64,000 nt of DNA, taken from the NCBI GenBank assembly GCA_037190805.1, contig JBBCJR010000021.1:1-64000 (forward strand). The letters are read 5' to 3'. Below the pieces are notes generated by a model, which made no database searches, was not told the DNA's origin, and saw only the letters and a program-made list of their open reading frames with translations. Origin of the DNA: JBBCJR01 sp037190805. GTDB lineage: Bacteria; Pseudomonadota; Alphaproteobacteria; Sphingomonadales; Sphingomonadaceae. A program made the translations under genes and the position numbers. Shown piece after piece: positions 16,448 to 24,979 of this stretch (position 1 is the stretch's first letter; every line of letters begins with the position of its first letter).

Positions 16448-18001
16448 ATGATGCATCTGCGCACAATTCTGATGATCGGCACGGCGTTTTCACTCGCGGC
16501 CTGCGGTGCCGACGATGTTGCGTCGCCCGGTGAAGGCGTGATCATCGCGCCCACCCCGACGCCGACGCCGACTCCGACGCCCACCCCGACGCCCACGCCC
16601 ACCCCGACCCCGACGGGTCCGGCGGCGGGTTGCCCGACGGGCACCACCGATGTCGGCGTCGTCAATCAGCTGCGTGCTTGCCAGCTGCCGTCGCGCTTCA
16701 GCGCGGACACACGCATCCAGAACCTTCCCGGCGTCGTCTATTCGCTGAAGGGTGAAACCAATGTCGGCACCGACATGGGCGGCGACCTCGCCAAGGCGGG
16801 CGGCCGGGCCGTCACGCTGACCATCGATCCGGGCGTCACCATCTTCGCTTCCGACGGTCTCGACTATCTGGTCGTCAATCGCGGTTCGAAGCTGAACGCC
16901 GCCGGCACCGCCAGCGCGCCGATCATCTTCACCGCCCGCGCGAATATCGAAGGCACCACGAACGAAAGCAGCCATGGTCTGTGGGGCGGCGTCATCCTGC
17001 TGGGCCGTGCGCCGATCAGCAACTGCGATACGGCCGTCGCCGGTGGCAGCGTCGGTTGCCAGAACGTCATCGAAGGCACGCCGAACGCGCTCTACGGCGG
17101 TGCGACCGCGAACGATGACAGCGGCACCATGCGTTACGTTCAGATCCGCTACTCGGGCTTTTCGATTGCGCCGGGCAACGAGCTTCAGGGTCTGACCCTG
17201 GGCGGCGTCGGTTCGGCCACCACCATCGATCATATCCACGTCCACAACAGCTCGGACGATGGCATCGAGATCTTCGGCGGCACCGCCAACCTCAAGCATC
17301 TGGTGATCACCGGCGCCGACGATGACAGCCTCGATACCGACACCGGCTACAAGGGCTTTATCCAGTTCGTCATCGCCGCCCAGCGGAACAGCGACAATGG
17401 CGACTCGATGATCGAGGCGGACTCCAACGGCGCCGAGGACGCGCTGCCCCGTCAGCACACGCGCCTGGCGAACTTCACCTTCCTGCAGCGTTCGCGGGCT
17501 CAGGGTCTGAACGCGATCCTGCTGCGTGGCGGCACCGATTACACGATGGTCAACGGCATCGTCAGCGCGGCCGCCAACTGCCTGGACATCGACGCCGAGG
17601 GTGGCAGCACTATCCGGCCCGCCAATCCGGGGCTGGACGATGTCGGTCCGCCGGTGTTCCATTCCGTCGTCATGCAGTGCGGCACCGCCGCGTTCCGCGA
17701 TGACGGCAACGTAGCCGTGGCCGACGTCGCCAACATCTTCAACGCGGGGACCAACAACAACTCCGCCTTCACGCTCAGCCTGGTGAACGACATCATCAAC
17801 GGCCCGCGCGAAGCTGAAGTGCCAGCGTTTGATGCCGCCACACTCGGATCGTTCTTCGTCACCACCAGCTATATTGGCGCGGTCCGTGACGCGAGCGACA
17901 CCTGGTACCAGGGTTGGACCTGCGCTCCGGGCTACGTGAACCTCGGCAACGGCGTGCCCTGCACGACGAACCCGGGCGGTCGCACCACGACCGCGAGCTG
18001 A
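16448..18001 (+). CDS. Surface lipoprotein with Pro-Thr linker, probable beta-helix
   Basis: A 517-residue lipoprotein. The signal ends in SLAAC (Cys near residue 18). A short tail leads to eleven Pro-Thr repeats (residues 35-56) and then a long Gly/Asn/Asp-rich domain. There, short beta-strand repeats such as GTMRYVQIRYSG, TTIDHIHVHNSSDDGIEIFGG and NLKHLVITGADDDSLDTD recur, the pattern of a right-handed parallel beta-helix. Six or more cysteines in the mature part suggest disulfides. AGGGA lies six bases before the ATG at 16448. It sits between the T2SS operon and a TonB receptor, so a secreted, surface-anchored ligand-binding or polymer-degrading role is plausible; no catalytic motif was recognised. 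Confidence 0.82.
   Translation: MMHLRTILMIGTAFSLAACGADDVASPGEGVIIAPTPTPTPTPTPTPTPTPTPTPTGPAAGCPTGTTDVGVVNQLRACQLPSRFSADTRIQNLPGVVYSLKGETNVGTDMGGDLAKAGGRAVTLTIDPGVTIFASDGLDYLVVNRGSKLNAAGTASAPIIFTARANIEGTTNESSHGLWGGVILLGRAPISNCDTAVAGGSVGCQNVIEGTPNALYGGATANDDSGTMRYVQIRYSGFSIAPGNELQGLTLGGVGSATTIDHIHVHNSSDDGIEIFGGTANLKHLVITGADDDSLDTDTGYKGFIQFVIAAQRNSDNGDSMIEADSNGAEDALPRQHTRLANFTFLQRSRAQGLNAILLRGGTDYTMVNGIVSAAANCLDIDAEGGSTIRPANPGLDDVGPPVFHSVVMQCGTAAFRDDGNVAVADVANIFNAGTNNNSAFTLSLVNDIINGPREAEVPAFDAATLGSFFVTTSYIGAVRDASDTWYQGWTCAPGYVNLGNGVPCTTNPGGRTTTAS
16550..16615 (+). repeat. Six-base tandem repeat encoding (Pro-Thr)11
   Basis: Eleven imperfect copies of a CCN-ACN hexamer encode alternating Pro-Thr directly after the lipidated N-terminus. 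Codon variation (CCC/CCG, ACC/ACG/ACT) limits slippage but copy number could still vary between strains. In the protein it forms an extended, possibly cell-envelope-spanning linker. Confidence 0.9.
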
Positions 18002-18018
18002 TCCTGACGATGTGACCC

Positions 18019-18060
18019 GTGTGGGGCAGCGGCTTTGGCGCCGCTGCCCCACACGCCTTT
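18019..18060 (+). terminator. Strong hairpin between lipoprotein and TonB receptor genes
   Basis: A perfect 15-bp stem (18019-18033 with 18040-18054) with a six-base loop is followed by GCCTTTCT. It starts 17 bp past the lipoprotein stop and ends about 28 bp before the receptor start. It can act as a leaky terminator or RNA-stabilising 3' end, giving more lipoprotein than receptor from one promoter. The T-tract is short. Confidence 0.65.
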
Positions 18061-18082
18061 CTCCGACCCCTGGGGGGACAAA

Positions 18083-20734
18083 ATGCCTAAGTCATCGACT
18101 TTCATCGGCTGCCTTCTGCTGACTACCGCGTTGTGTGCGCCGGTGATGGCCCAGACCGCTAGTCCGAGCGCACCCGCGACCGCCGATTCATCCAGCGACG
18201 TCGATATCTCGACCACCGGCGGTGGTCTGGACGCAGCCGATATCGTCGTGACCGGGCGCAATATCCCGAACTCCATCCGGGCAACGTCGGAAGTCATCTC
18301 CGTCCTGTCGACAGAGGACATCGCGCGGACCGGCGCCGGCGACATCGCCGGCGCGCTCCAGCGAGTCACCGGCCTTAGCGTGGTCGGCAACGGCTTCGTG
18401 TATGTTCGCGGGCTGGGCGACCGCTATTCGCTGGCGCTGCTGAACGGCTCGCCGCTGCCTTCGCCCGAGCCGCTGCGCCGCGTCGTGCCGCTCGACATCT
18501 TCCCGACCAGCGTGCTGGCCAGCACCGTGGTTCAGAAAAGCTACTCGGCCAATTATCCGGGCGAGTTTGGGGGCGGGGTGATCAATCTCACCACCAAGGC
18601 GATCCCGGATGAAGGTTATTTCACTTTCGGGATGGGCGGCTCGGTGGATACCGAAACGACCGGCAAGCTTGGCTATCTCTATTATGGCAGCCCGACCGAC
18701 TGGACCGGCATCGACAGCGGTCGCCGCAAGCTGCCCAAGGCGCTCGGGACCGCGCTCACCGACGGCACGTTCAACAGCCTCAACAGCGCCGCCCGGCAGG
18801 GTTTCGCCGCTTCGCTGCTGAACGCGTCGACGACGTTGCTCCAGCGCACGGGCGACACGCCCGGCAACTGGTCGGCGAATATTGGCGCGGGCACCGCCTT
18901 CGACACCAGCTTCGGCCGCATGGGCCTGATCGCGTCGGCAGGTTATGACAATAACTGGCGGACCCGCGGCGCGCTGCAGCAGACCAGCCTCGATCCCAAT
19001 CTCAGCCTGCTGCAGACCAGTTTCCGTAATGTCATCACCGACAATCGCCTGATGCTGAACGGCATGGTCGGCGTCGGTGCGGAAATCGGCCAGCATCGCA
19101 TCCGTTGGACGAATCTGCTGATCCGCGACACGTTGAAGCAGGCGCGCCTGGCCTCGGGTTACAATCTGAGCGTGGTCGATCCTGAGCCGGGTTTGCCCGA
19201 CACCGTGCTTCAGCAGCGCACCAGCTGGACCGAGCGTCAACTGTTCGACACCCAGATGGTGGGTGAGTTCAAGTTCGATCGACTGAGCCTGGACCTGCGG
19301 GGCACCTATGCCAATTCGAAGCGCAAATCGCCTTATGAGCGCAGCTTCACCTACGTCTACGATCAGCGGGTCAGCGACTATGTGAACCCCCTGTCGGGCG
19401 GCGGCAGCGCGTCGGTGGCGTTCAGCGATCTCAACGAGAATCTGTACGCTGGCAGCGGTGACCTGTCCTACAAGTTCGACGACATGCCGCTTACCCTGTC
19501 GGCCGGCTATGCCTATACCGATCAGAAGCGCACGTCGTCGCGCTATCAGCTCGATTACTTCTCACCGACCGGTGCGTTGCCGTTGATGGTGGCGCAGCAG
19601 CGCCCCGACTATCTGGTGTCCGATTACAACATCTACACCTACGGCATCGAGCTCAGGAACTCGTCAGCCGCGCAGGGTGCAGCCGCTTATGACGCGGGCT
19701 TGCGCATCCATGCCGGCTATGCGCAGCTGGAGGCGGAGGTTGCCGCCGGGCTGCGCGTCAATGCGGGCGCCCGTTACGAGGATGCCGTGGAAACGGTCCA
19801 GCCGCTGGGTGACGGCCTTGCCAGTACCCGGCTGAAGGCAGGTCATTGGCTGCCGTCGGCCACCATCACCTGGAACTTCGCCGACGACATGCAGCTGCGC
19901 CTCGCCGGATCGAAGACGATCGCTCGACCGCAGTTCCGCGAACTAGCCCGGCAGATCTTCTTCGATTTCGAATCCGATCGCCAGTTCGTGGGTAACCCGT
20001 TCCTGACCGACAGCAAGCTGTGGAACGCCGAAGCCCGTTACGAATGGTATTTCGACCGCGACCAGCGCGTCTCGCTGGCCGGCTTCTACAAGCGCATCGA
20101 CAATCCGATCGAGCCGGTGCTGACCATCGCCGGCGGCGCGACGCCCCGCACCGGCTTCGCCAACGCCCCGGCGGCCGATCTCTATGGCGCCGAACTCGAG
20201 CTTCAGAAATACTTCCCGCTCGACACGCTGACCTCGTCGGCCGCCTTTTCGACCCGGCGGGCGGTGCTGATCGCCAACTACACCTACACCCAGTCGAAGC
20301 TGAAGGTCGGCAGCCAGACCGTCATCGATCCCAACCTCAACGAAGTCGCCGCCAACCTGCTGTTCCAGGATGGCGCGCGACTGACCGGTCAGTCGGATCA
20401 CCTGGTCAACCTGCAGATCGGCCTCGAGGACACTGAAAGCCTGTCGCAGCAGACTCTGATGCTGACCTATGCCAGCGACCGCATCACCAATCGCGGTCCT
20501 CTGGACAGCAACGCCCGTCAGCCCGACCTGATCGAGCGGCCGGGCGTGCGCCTCGACTTCATCGTTCGCCAGGGCGTGCAGGTCGGGCCGGCGGAGGTCG
20601 AGGTGAAGCTGGAAGCGCGCAACCTCCTCGGCACGCCCTATCGGGAGTTCCAGGAAAGGGGCGACCGGCGCGTCTATATCAACCGCTATGACCTGGGCCG
20701 GGTGTTCTCGATCAGCGTCGGCACCACCTTCTGA
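18083..20734 (+). CDS. TonB-dependent outer membrane receptor
   Basis: An 883-residue receptor with a signal peptide ending in APVMAQ, an acidic Ser/Asp-rich spacer, a TonB-box-like start (DIVVTGRNI near residue 53), a plug domain (about 60-180, VRGLGDRYSLALLNG, YSANYPGEFGGGVINLTTK) and a long beta-barrel ending in aromatic Phe (VGTTF). A GGGGGGAC ribosome site precedes the ATG. Its substrate is unknown. Neighbours are the beta-helix lipoprotein upstream and a cupin_8 protein overlapping downstream (TGATG), a set that suggests capture and import of a large or polymeric ligand. The receptor family is certain; the ligand is not. Confidence 0.93.
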   Translation: MPKSSTFIGCLLLTTALCAPVMAQTASPSAPATADSSSDVDISTTGGGLDAADIVVTGRNIPNSIRATSEVISVLSTEDIARTGAGDIAGALQRVTGLSVVGNGFVYVRGLGDRYSLALLNGSPLPSPEPLRRVVPLDIFPTSVLASTVVQKSYSANYPGEFGGGVINLTTKAIPDEGYFTFGMGGSVDTETTGKLGYLYYGSPTDWTGIDSGRRKLPKALGTALTDGTFNSLNSAARQGFAASLLNASTTLLQRTGDTPGNWSANIGAGTAFDTSFGRMGLIASAGYDNNWRTRGALQQTSLDPNLSLLQTSFRNVITDNRLMLNGMVGVGAEIGQHRIRWTNLLIRDTLKQARLASGYNLSVVDPEPGLPDTVLQQRTSWTERQLFDTQMVGEFKFDRLSLDLRGTYANSKRKSPYERSFTYVYDQRVSDYVNPLSGGGSASVAFSDLNENLYAGSGDLSYKFDDMPLTLSAGYAYTDQKRTSSRYQLDYFSPTGALPLMVAQQRPDYLVSDYNIYTYGIELRNSSAAQGAAAYDAGLRIHAGYAQLEAEVAAGLRVNAGARYEDAVETVQPLGDGLASTRLKAGHWLPSATITWNFADDMQLRLAGSKTIARPQFRELARQIFFDFESDRQFVGNPFLTDSKLWNAEARYEWYFDRDQRVSLAGFYKRIDNPIEPVLTIAGGATPRTGFANAPAADLYGAELELQKYFPLDTLTSSAAFSTRRAVLIANYTYTQSKLKVGSQTVIDPNLNEVAANLLFQDGARLTGQSDHLVNLQIGLEDTESLSQQTLMLTYASDRITNRGPLDSNARQPDLIERPGVRLDFIVRQGVQVGPAEVEVKLEARNLLGTPYREFQERGDRRVYINRYDLGRVFSISVGTTF

Positions 20735-21807
20735 TGGTTCGCGCCGATCGGCGGCGCGTCGGAGCCGGCGGGGGTGGGATTCGTCCCGCCGGCGAGCGGC
20801 CCGGCGCGCCGGCGCGGCTGGACGACGACTGGCGACGCTGGATTGCCGAAAATTTGCTGATCGGCGCGGCGACTGACGAGATTCTGGGGCGCCTTGTCGA
20901 GCGTGGTTGCCCGCCGGCGTTGGCGCGGGCGGAAATCGCGCGTGCTGCCGCCGACCCATATCTAAGGGGCGCCGCTGTGTTGCAGCAGCGCCTTGCCAAG
21001 CGGGACTGGGTGTTGACCTCGCTCGGCCGCCTGTTGCGCGAGGACGAGGGCTGGAGGGAGATTCCCCGCCGCCACGCCCTGGCTGCCGAGGATTTCTTTC
21101 GCGACTTTTACGCGCTCAACCGTCCGGTGGTTATGACCGGTCTGATCGACGACTGGCCGGCACGGACCTGGACCCTGGACCGACTGGCCACGCTGCCGGG
21201 CGATCCCGAGATCGAAGTGCAGATGGGTCGCGAGGGCCATGCCGATTACGAGGCCCGCTCAGATACGCTGCGCCATCGCCAGAGGCTGTCCGCAGTGCTC
21301 GATCGGTTGAGGGGCGGACAGCCCAGCAACGACTATTATGTGACAGCCAACAATGGCGGTCACAATCGCACCGCGCTCGCGCCGCTATGGGACGAGATCG
21401 GGCCGCTGCCGGGCTATCTGGCGGATGGCGCCGATCAGGACGGCTTTTTCTGGATGGGGCCGACGGGAACGGTGACGCCCTTTCATCACGATCTCACCAA
21501 TAATCTGCTGGTCCAGATCATGGGTCGGAAGCGCGTGACGATGATCCCGGCGATCGACACGCCGCTGATGCGCAATCATCTTCACTGCTACAGCCAGTGG
21601 CCCGGACCGGAAGCCCTCGCCACACTCCCCGACGGCGAACGGCCATCGCTGATCACCGTCGATCTCGTTCCGGGCGACATTCTGTTCATCCCGCTTGGCT
21701 GGTGGCACCATGTCGTCGGGCTGGACACGACCATCAGCCTGTCGTTCACCAACTTCACCCGCCCGAACGACTATTACAGCGGCTACAGCACCTACGGGGC
21801 GATGTAG
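20734..21807 (+). CDS. Cupin_8 / JmjC-like Fe(II)-2OG oxygenase family protein
   Basis: A 357-residue protein with the JmjC-like cupin_8 fold. The metal site is visible: H251 and D253 in TPFHHDLTNN, and a distal His (H325) in GWWHHVVG. NRPVVMTGLIDDWPA and the MGRKRV strand are family hallmarks. An N-terminal helical extension of about 110 residues precedes the cupin. Members hydroxylate protein or small-molecule substrates using iron, oxygen and 2-oxoglutarate. It starts on the last base of the receptor stop codon, so it is co-translated. Sphingomonads and Caulobacter often carry such genes beside TonB receptors; substrate and role are unknown. Confidence 0.86.
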   Translation: MVRADRRRVGAGGGGIRPAGERPGAPARLDDDWRRWIAENLLIGAATDEILGRLVERGCPPALARAEIARAAADPYLRGAAVLQQRLAKRDWVLTSLGRLLREDEGWREIPRRHALAAEDFFRDFYALNRPVVMTGLIDDWPARTWTLDRLATLPGDPEIEVQMGREGHADYEARSDTLRHRQRLSAVLDRLRGGQPSNDYYVTANNGGHNRTALAPLWDEIGPLPGYLADGADQDGFFWMGPTGTVTPFHHDLTNNLLVQIMGRKRVTMIPAIDTPLMRNHLHCYSQWPGPEALATLPDGERPSLITVDLVPGDILFIPLGWWHHVVGLDTTISLSFTNFTRPNDYYSGYSTYGAM

Positions 21808-21822
21808 GCGAGGGGGTGGGCG

Positions 21823-22503
21823 TCAGGGCGTGATCCGCGCGGTCAGGGTCGGCGGGTCCTTGCGCAGCGGATCGATCCGCCATTCATAGATGCCGTCCGC
21901 CGACGGGCCGTCCTCGTCATTATGCGATAGCACCTCGGCATCAGTGCGGATGGTGAAGGTGCCGTCGACCTTGGGATTGCGGGGCGAGGGCATGGCTGCG
22001 CCCCCTGGCATCGCGTCACCGCCATTGCCCACGAAGCCGATCGCCTTGACCCGGATGACGCCATCCTGGCGCGGCTCGATCATCAGGAAGGGCACCGCGA
22101 CCTGGGCATCGGAATTGAAGGGAAACAGAAAGGCGTGATCCAACCGTCCTTCGATCGCGTAATCGAGGGCGAAGGTGCCGTCGCCGAGATGACGGATCGA
22201 CCGCACGCCCTTTTCGCGGCTGAGCGCCTCCACCATCGCATTGAACTTGGCGTCGCGCTCCGCGGCCTTGCGCGCGGTTTCCGCCTGCTGCTCCGGGGTG
22301 GGCGGCGCGTTGCCGGCGACGGGGATATTTTCCAGCGATCCCATCGGGTCGACGACGATCGCCTCGCCGACATAGGTGAAGGCGAAGCGGCCGTCCTTGT
22401 GAATGGTGAGGTCCGACCGGAACTTGCCCGGCGTCAGCAGGCAGCTGGTCAAGAGAACCGCAAGCAGCAGGCTGGCGGCGGCACGGGCGAGGGAAGCGGT
22501 CAT
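21823..22503 (-). CDS. Predicted lipoprotein of unknown function
   Basis: A 226-residue lipoprotein with lipobox LLTSC near residues 17-21. The mature part begins PGKFRSDLTIHKDGRFAFTYVGE, has a charged helical segment rich in Gln/Ala/Arg (about 70-105, EQQAETARKAAERDAKF) and ends in beta strands (DGTFTIRTDAEVLSHN, EWRIDP). I do not recognise the family. The start at 22503 overlaps the rlmB stop (ATGA), so it is probably translated from the rlmB message. Confidence 0.8.
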   Translation of the reverse strand: MTASLARAAASLLLAVLLTSCLLTPGKFRSDLTIHKDGRFAFTYVGEAIVVDPMGSLENIPVAGNAPPTPEQQAETARKAAERDAKFNAMVEALSREKGVRSIRHLGDGTFALDYAIEGRLDHAFLFPFNSDAQVAVPFLMIEPRQDGVIRVKAIGFVGNGGDAMPGGAAMPSPRNPKVDGTFTIRTDAEVLSHNDEDGPSADGIYEWRIDPLRKDPPTLTARITP

Positions 22504-23243
22504 GCGTCGGTCCTTGCCGCGGCGGCATAGAGGGCGATGGCGGCGGCGTTCGACACGTTGAGGCTTTCGATCGCCGAGGAAATGGGCAGGTGGGCAAGTT
22601 CGTCGCAATGGGCGGTGGTGTTGGGGCGCAATCCCTCGCCCTCGGCCCCCAGCACGAGCGCCGGCCGGGTCTTGCCCAGCACCCCGGCCAGGGTGGCCGT
22701 CGCTTCGCCCGTCAGTCCGATGCGCCAGAAACCCGCTTCGGCAATGTCGTCGAGGGCACGGGCGAGATTGACGACCCGGACCCATGGTACCCGCTCCAGC
22801 GCCCCCGACGCCGCCTTGGCGAGCGCACCTGATTCGGGTGGTGCGTGACGATCCTGGGTAATTATGGCCAGCGCTTCGAATGCGGCCGCGGATCGCAGGA
22901 TGGCCCCAACATTGTGCGGGTCGGTGACCTGATCGAGGACCAGGAGCGGGCGCCTGCTGTCATCCTTGAGGATCGTTTCCAACCACACCTCGGCCAGCGG
23001 CTCCACCTCCAGCACCAGGCCCTGATGGGGCGCATCGGCAGGAACCAGGAGGCCCAGATCCTTGCCATCGCCATAGTCGACACGCAGGTCCGCCGGCAGG
23101 TCGAATCGGTTCGCGGCGTCTCGCGTGGCGACGAGACGGCGCTTGATGCGGTCAGGATTCGCCAGCGCCGCTTCCACGGCATGGCGACCCCACAGCCTGA
23201 GAACGGGCGAAGGGGCGGGGCGTCGGCGGTGCTGCTTGCTCAT
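22500..23243 (-). CDS. rlmB: 23S rRNA (guanosine-2'-O-)-methyltransferase RlmB
   Basis: A 247-residue SPOUT-family methyltransferase expected to methylate G2251 of 23S rRNA in the peptidyl-transferase loop. It has an N-terminal substrate-binding domain (LWGRHAVEAALANP) and the three SpoU motifs: TDPHNVGAILRSA, LVLGAEGEGLR and LPISSAIESLNVSNAAAI. The start at 23243 (MSKQHRRR) is preferred to an upstream in-frame start because the extension is Arg/Cys-rich and atypical. Divergent from tRNA-Tyr; the lipoprotein gene overlaps its 3' end. Confidence 0.93.
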   Translation of the reverse strand: MSKQHRRRPAPSPVLRLWGRHAVEAALANPDRIKRRLVATRDAANRFDLPADLRVDYGDGKDLGLLVPADAPHQGLVLEVEPLAEVWLETILKDDSRRPLLVLDQVTDPHNVGAILRSAAAFEALAIITQDRHAPPESGALAKAASGALERVPWVRVVNLARALDDIAEAGFWRIGLTGEATATLAGVLGKTRPALVLGAEGEGLRPNTTAHCDELAHLPISSAIESLNVSNAAAIALYAAAARTDA

Positions 23244-23269
23244 GCAGTCAGCTTTTCGTGCGCAGCGCG

Positions 23270-23298
23270 TTGACAGGCAAGCCCGCATTCGTCACTAA
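23270..23298 (+). promoter_or_regulatory. Probable promoter of tRNA-Tyr
   Basis: A perfect -35 TTGACA (23270-23275) is followed after 17 bp by CACTAA. Transcription would begin about 20 bp before the tRNA. The -10 is weak, but the -35 and position fit. Confidence 0.45.
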
Positions 23299-23323
23299 GC
23301 CCGCCGTCCCGAAGGGGACTTGT

Positions 23324-23409
23324 GGACGGGTGGCCGAGCGGTCAATGGCAGCAGACTGTAAATCTGCCGGGTTTTCCCTACGTTGGTTCAAATCCAACCC
23401 CGTCCACCA
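23324..23409 (+). tRNA. tRNA-Tyr (anticodon GTA)
   Basis: The acceptor stem pairs 23324-23330 with 23399-23405. The anticodon loop CTGTAAA gives GTA. There is a long class II variable arm and T-arm GGTTCAAATCC. CCA is encoded at 23407-23409. Confidence 0.97.
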
Positions 23410-23592
23410 TTTTTCAGCCTGGTCTTAACCAATCACTGTGGCCGGATGTACACAGTCGATTCCAGGAAAGAGTCTTAATTTTGCAGGAAAGATGGTTGAC
23501 GATCTCCCAATCTTCTTTTGATCGCGCTATATGATGGAAAGAGCCCGCCGTCGTGGAATGCGCCGGTCGGCAGGTTAGCTTGGGGAATTGCG

Positions 23593-24129
23593 ATGTTTAA
23601 AGAGATCGTGGCGTCCAAAGCGGCTAAGTATCTGGCCGCATGCGTGTGCCCCGTTGCGGGAACGGCGACGATCACGGCGACGGTGCCGCAGGTTCGCGAC
23701 GCGGTTCACCGGGCGACGACGCCGCGCGCTGTCGCCGCGCCGAAGTCACGGGTGCGCCAACCGGAGCCCCAGGCTGTCGCTGCGACGCCCTGCGTAATCG
23801 AAAACCCGCTCATCCTGCCGACGACGCTGGCCAGCCTGCCGCCGTTCGATCTCGGGCCGGCCGGTAGCCTGACGCCGCTGGCGTCGACCCTGCCGGGCGT
23901 TCCGGGTGGTCCGGGCGGCGTGGTGCCGAATCCGGGCAATCCCGGCAATCCGGGTGAAAACCCCAATCCGCCGGGACCGCCGTCGGTGGTGCCCGAACCC
24001 TCGACCTGGGTGCAGCTGATCGTGGGCTTCGGCCTGGTTGGCGGCGCAACCCGCTTCGCCATGCAATCGGGCCGTCTTCAGATCGTGAAGCCGGTCGCGC
24101 CGGAGGCTGTCGCCGCGCAGACTGCCTGA
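23593..24129 (+). CDS. PEPxxWA-CTERM sorting domain protein, Pro/Gly-rich
   Basis: A 178-residue protein. The N-terminal hydrophobic stretch (AKYLAACVCPVAGTATITA) could serve as an export signal. A basic segment follows, then a Pro/Gly/Asn-rich low-complexity region (about 110-142, repeats of PGNPGNPG type). The C-terminal sorting signal has P-E-P-S-T-W, a hydrophobic helix (LIVGFGLVGG) and a basic stretch. The tail after the helix is longer than usual (about 30 residues). Start at 23593 has GGGGA eight bases ahead; an upstream TTG in frame is less likely. This is the second such protein in the window; no exosortase is present. Confidence 0.8.
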   Translation: MFKEIVASKAAKYLAACVCPVAGTATITATVPQVRDAVHRATTPRAVAAPKSRVRQPEPQAVAATPCVIENPLILPTTLASLPPFDLGPAGSLTPLASTLPGVPGGPGGVVPNPGNPGNPGENPNPPGPPSVVPEPSTWVQLIVGFGLVGGATRFAMQSGRLQIVKPVAPEAVAAQTA

Positions 24130-24152
24130 GGCGTCCAGGATTATTCGAATCC

Positions 24153-24204
24153 TCCGACGCGCGTCGGAAGGACAGGGAACGGCCGGTCGATCAGACCGGC
24201 CGTT
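24153..24204. terminator. Two palindromes between convergent genes
   Basis: TCCGACGC/GCGTCGGA (24153-24168) is a perfect loopless palindrome. AACGGCCGGTC (24178-24188) pairs perfectly with GACCGGCCGTT (24194-24204) around a five-base loop that contains the stop codon of the CAP-domain gene. The pair probably forms a two-way terminator. Neither has a long T-tract. Confidence 0.5.
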
Positions 24205-24733
24205 CGCCCATGACATTGCCGCCCTCGGTATAGCGGCAGACCAGGAAATCATCTTCCGCGTTGCGGGCCAGCGCGCAGCCGACCTCACGGGTCGATGCCC
24301 AGATGACCTGAGTGTAGTGGCCGATGTCGCTCCAGTCGCCGGTGGTGCTGACCGCCGGGAAGACACCGGGACGGTAATGCTTCTTTTCCGCGATCCACAG
24401 GCCGACCATGTCTTCGGGCGTGTAATAGCCGCGCGTACCCATCCACAGATTCTCGCCTTGCGGATCGGGGTCGCGCGGGTCGCTGGGCGAATGAACCAGC
24501 GCCCGTCGTGCCGCGATGCGTCGTGCCCACATCTCGGCGTCGGCCGCAAGCGCCGGGTTCCAGCGCAGTTCCGGCGCGCCCATGCGGGCACGCTCGACGT
24601 TGTGGGCGATGAGCACCCGGTTATCGAACTGTTCCAGCGTGCTGGTGGCGTCGGCGCCGCCGATGCTGATCGTCGCCGAGGTCATGGCGGTCAGAAGAAC
24701 CGCCGCCGTCCGCTTGCCTGAAAAACGCTTCAT
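24191..24733 (-). CDS. CAP (SCP/PR1) domain extracellular protein
   Basis: A 180-residue exported protein with a signal peptide (MKRFSGKRTAAVLLTAMTSA, cleavage probably near GADA) and one CAP domain. Typical blocks are HNVERARMGAPELRWNPALAADA, HYTQVIW and VGCALA...CRYTEGGNVMG. The putative metal/active site residues of the family (His in HS and in GHYTQ, Glu in GENL) are present. Bacterial CAP proteins are secreted; their functions are poorly known, with roles from lipid binding to proteolysis suggested for relatives. It faces the PEPxxWA-CTERM gene across a palindrome. Confidence 0.88.
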   Translation of the reverse strand: MKRFSGKRTAAVLLTAMTSATISIGGADATSTLEQFDNRVLIAHNVERARMGAPELRWNPALAADAEMWARRIAARRALVHSPSDPRDPDPQGENLWMGTRGYYTPEDMVGLWIAEKKHYRPGVFPAVSTTGDWSDIGHYTQVIWASTREVGCALARNAEDDFLVCRYTEGGNVMGERPV

Positions 24734-24979
24734 GACGATACCCGCGATCTGATGCCGGGTATCCGCACTTAGGGCGCATAAGTTCAGGACCGTTTGAAAA
24801 GCCGGGTTAGCGGGGCGTTTACGATGTTTTTACCGCTGCGCGCAGGCCGGTGTTATTTGATCACCAAGCATGATCGGTTGGCATCTGGTTTTGTGCCGCC
24901 TTTGCTGTGATTTGAAGGTTCGCCGGAGCATTCCCATTTCTCCTGGGTTCGGGCTCCTATCGTCGATCAAGGACATCAC

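Noticed and set aside
16550..16615. Possible CRISPR-like repeat
   Set aside because: Units are six bases with no spacers and stay in frame as Pro-Thr codons, so this is a protein linker.
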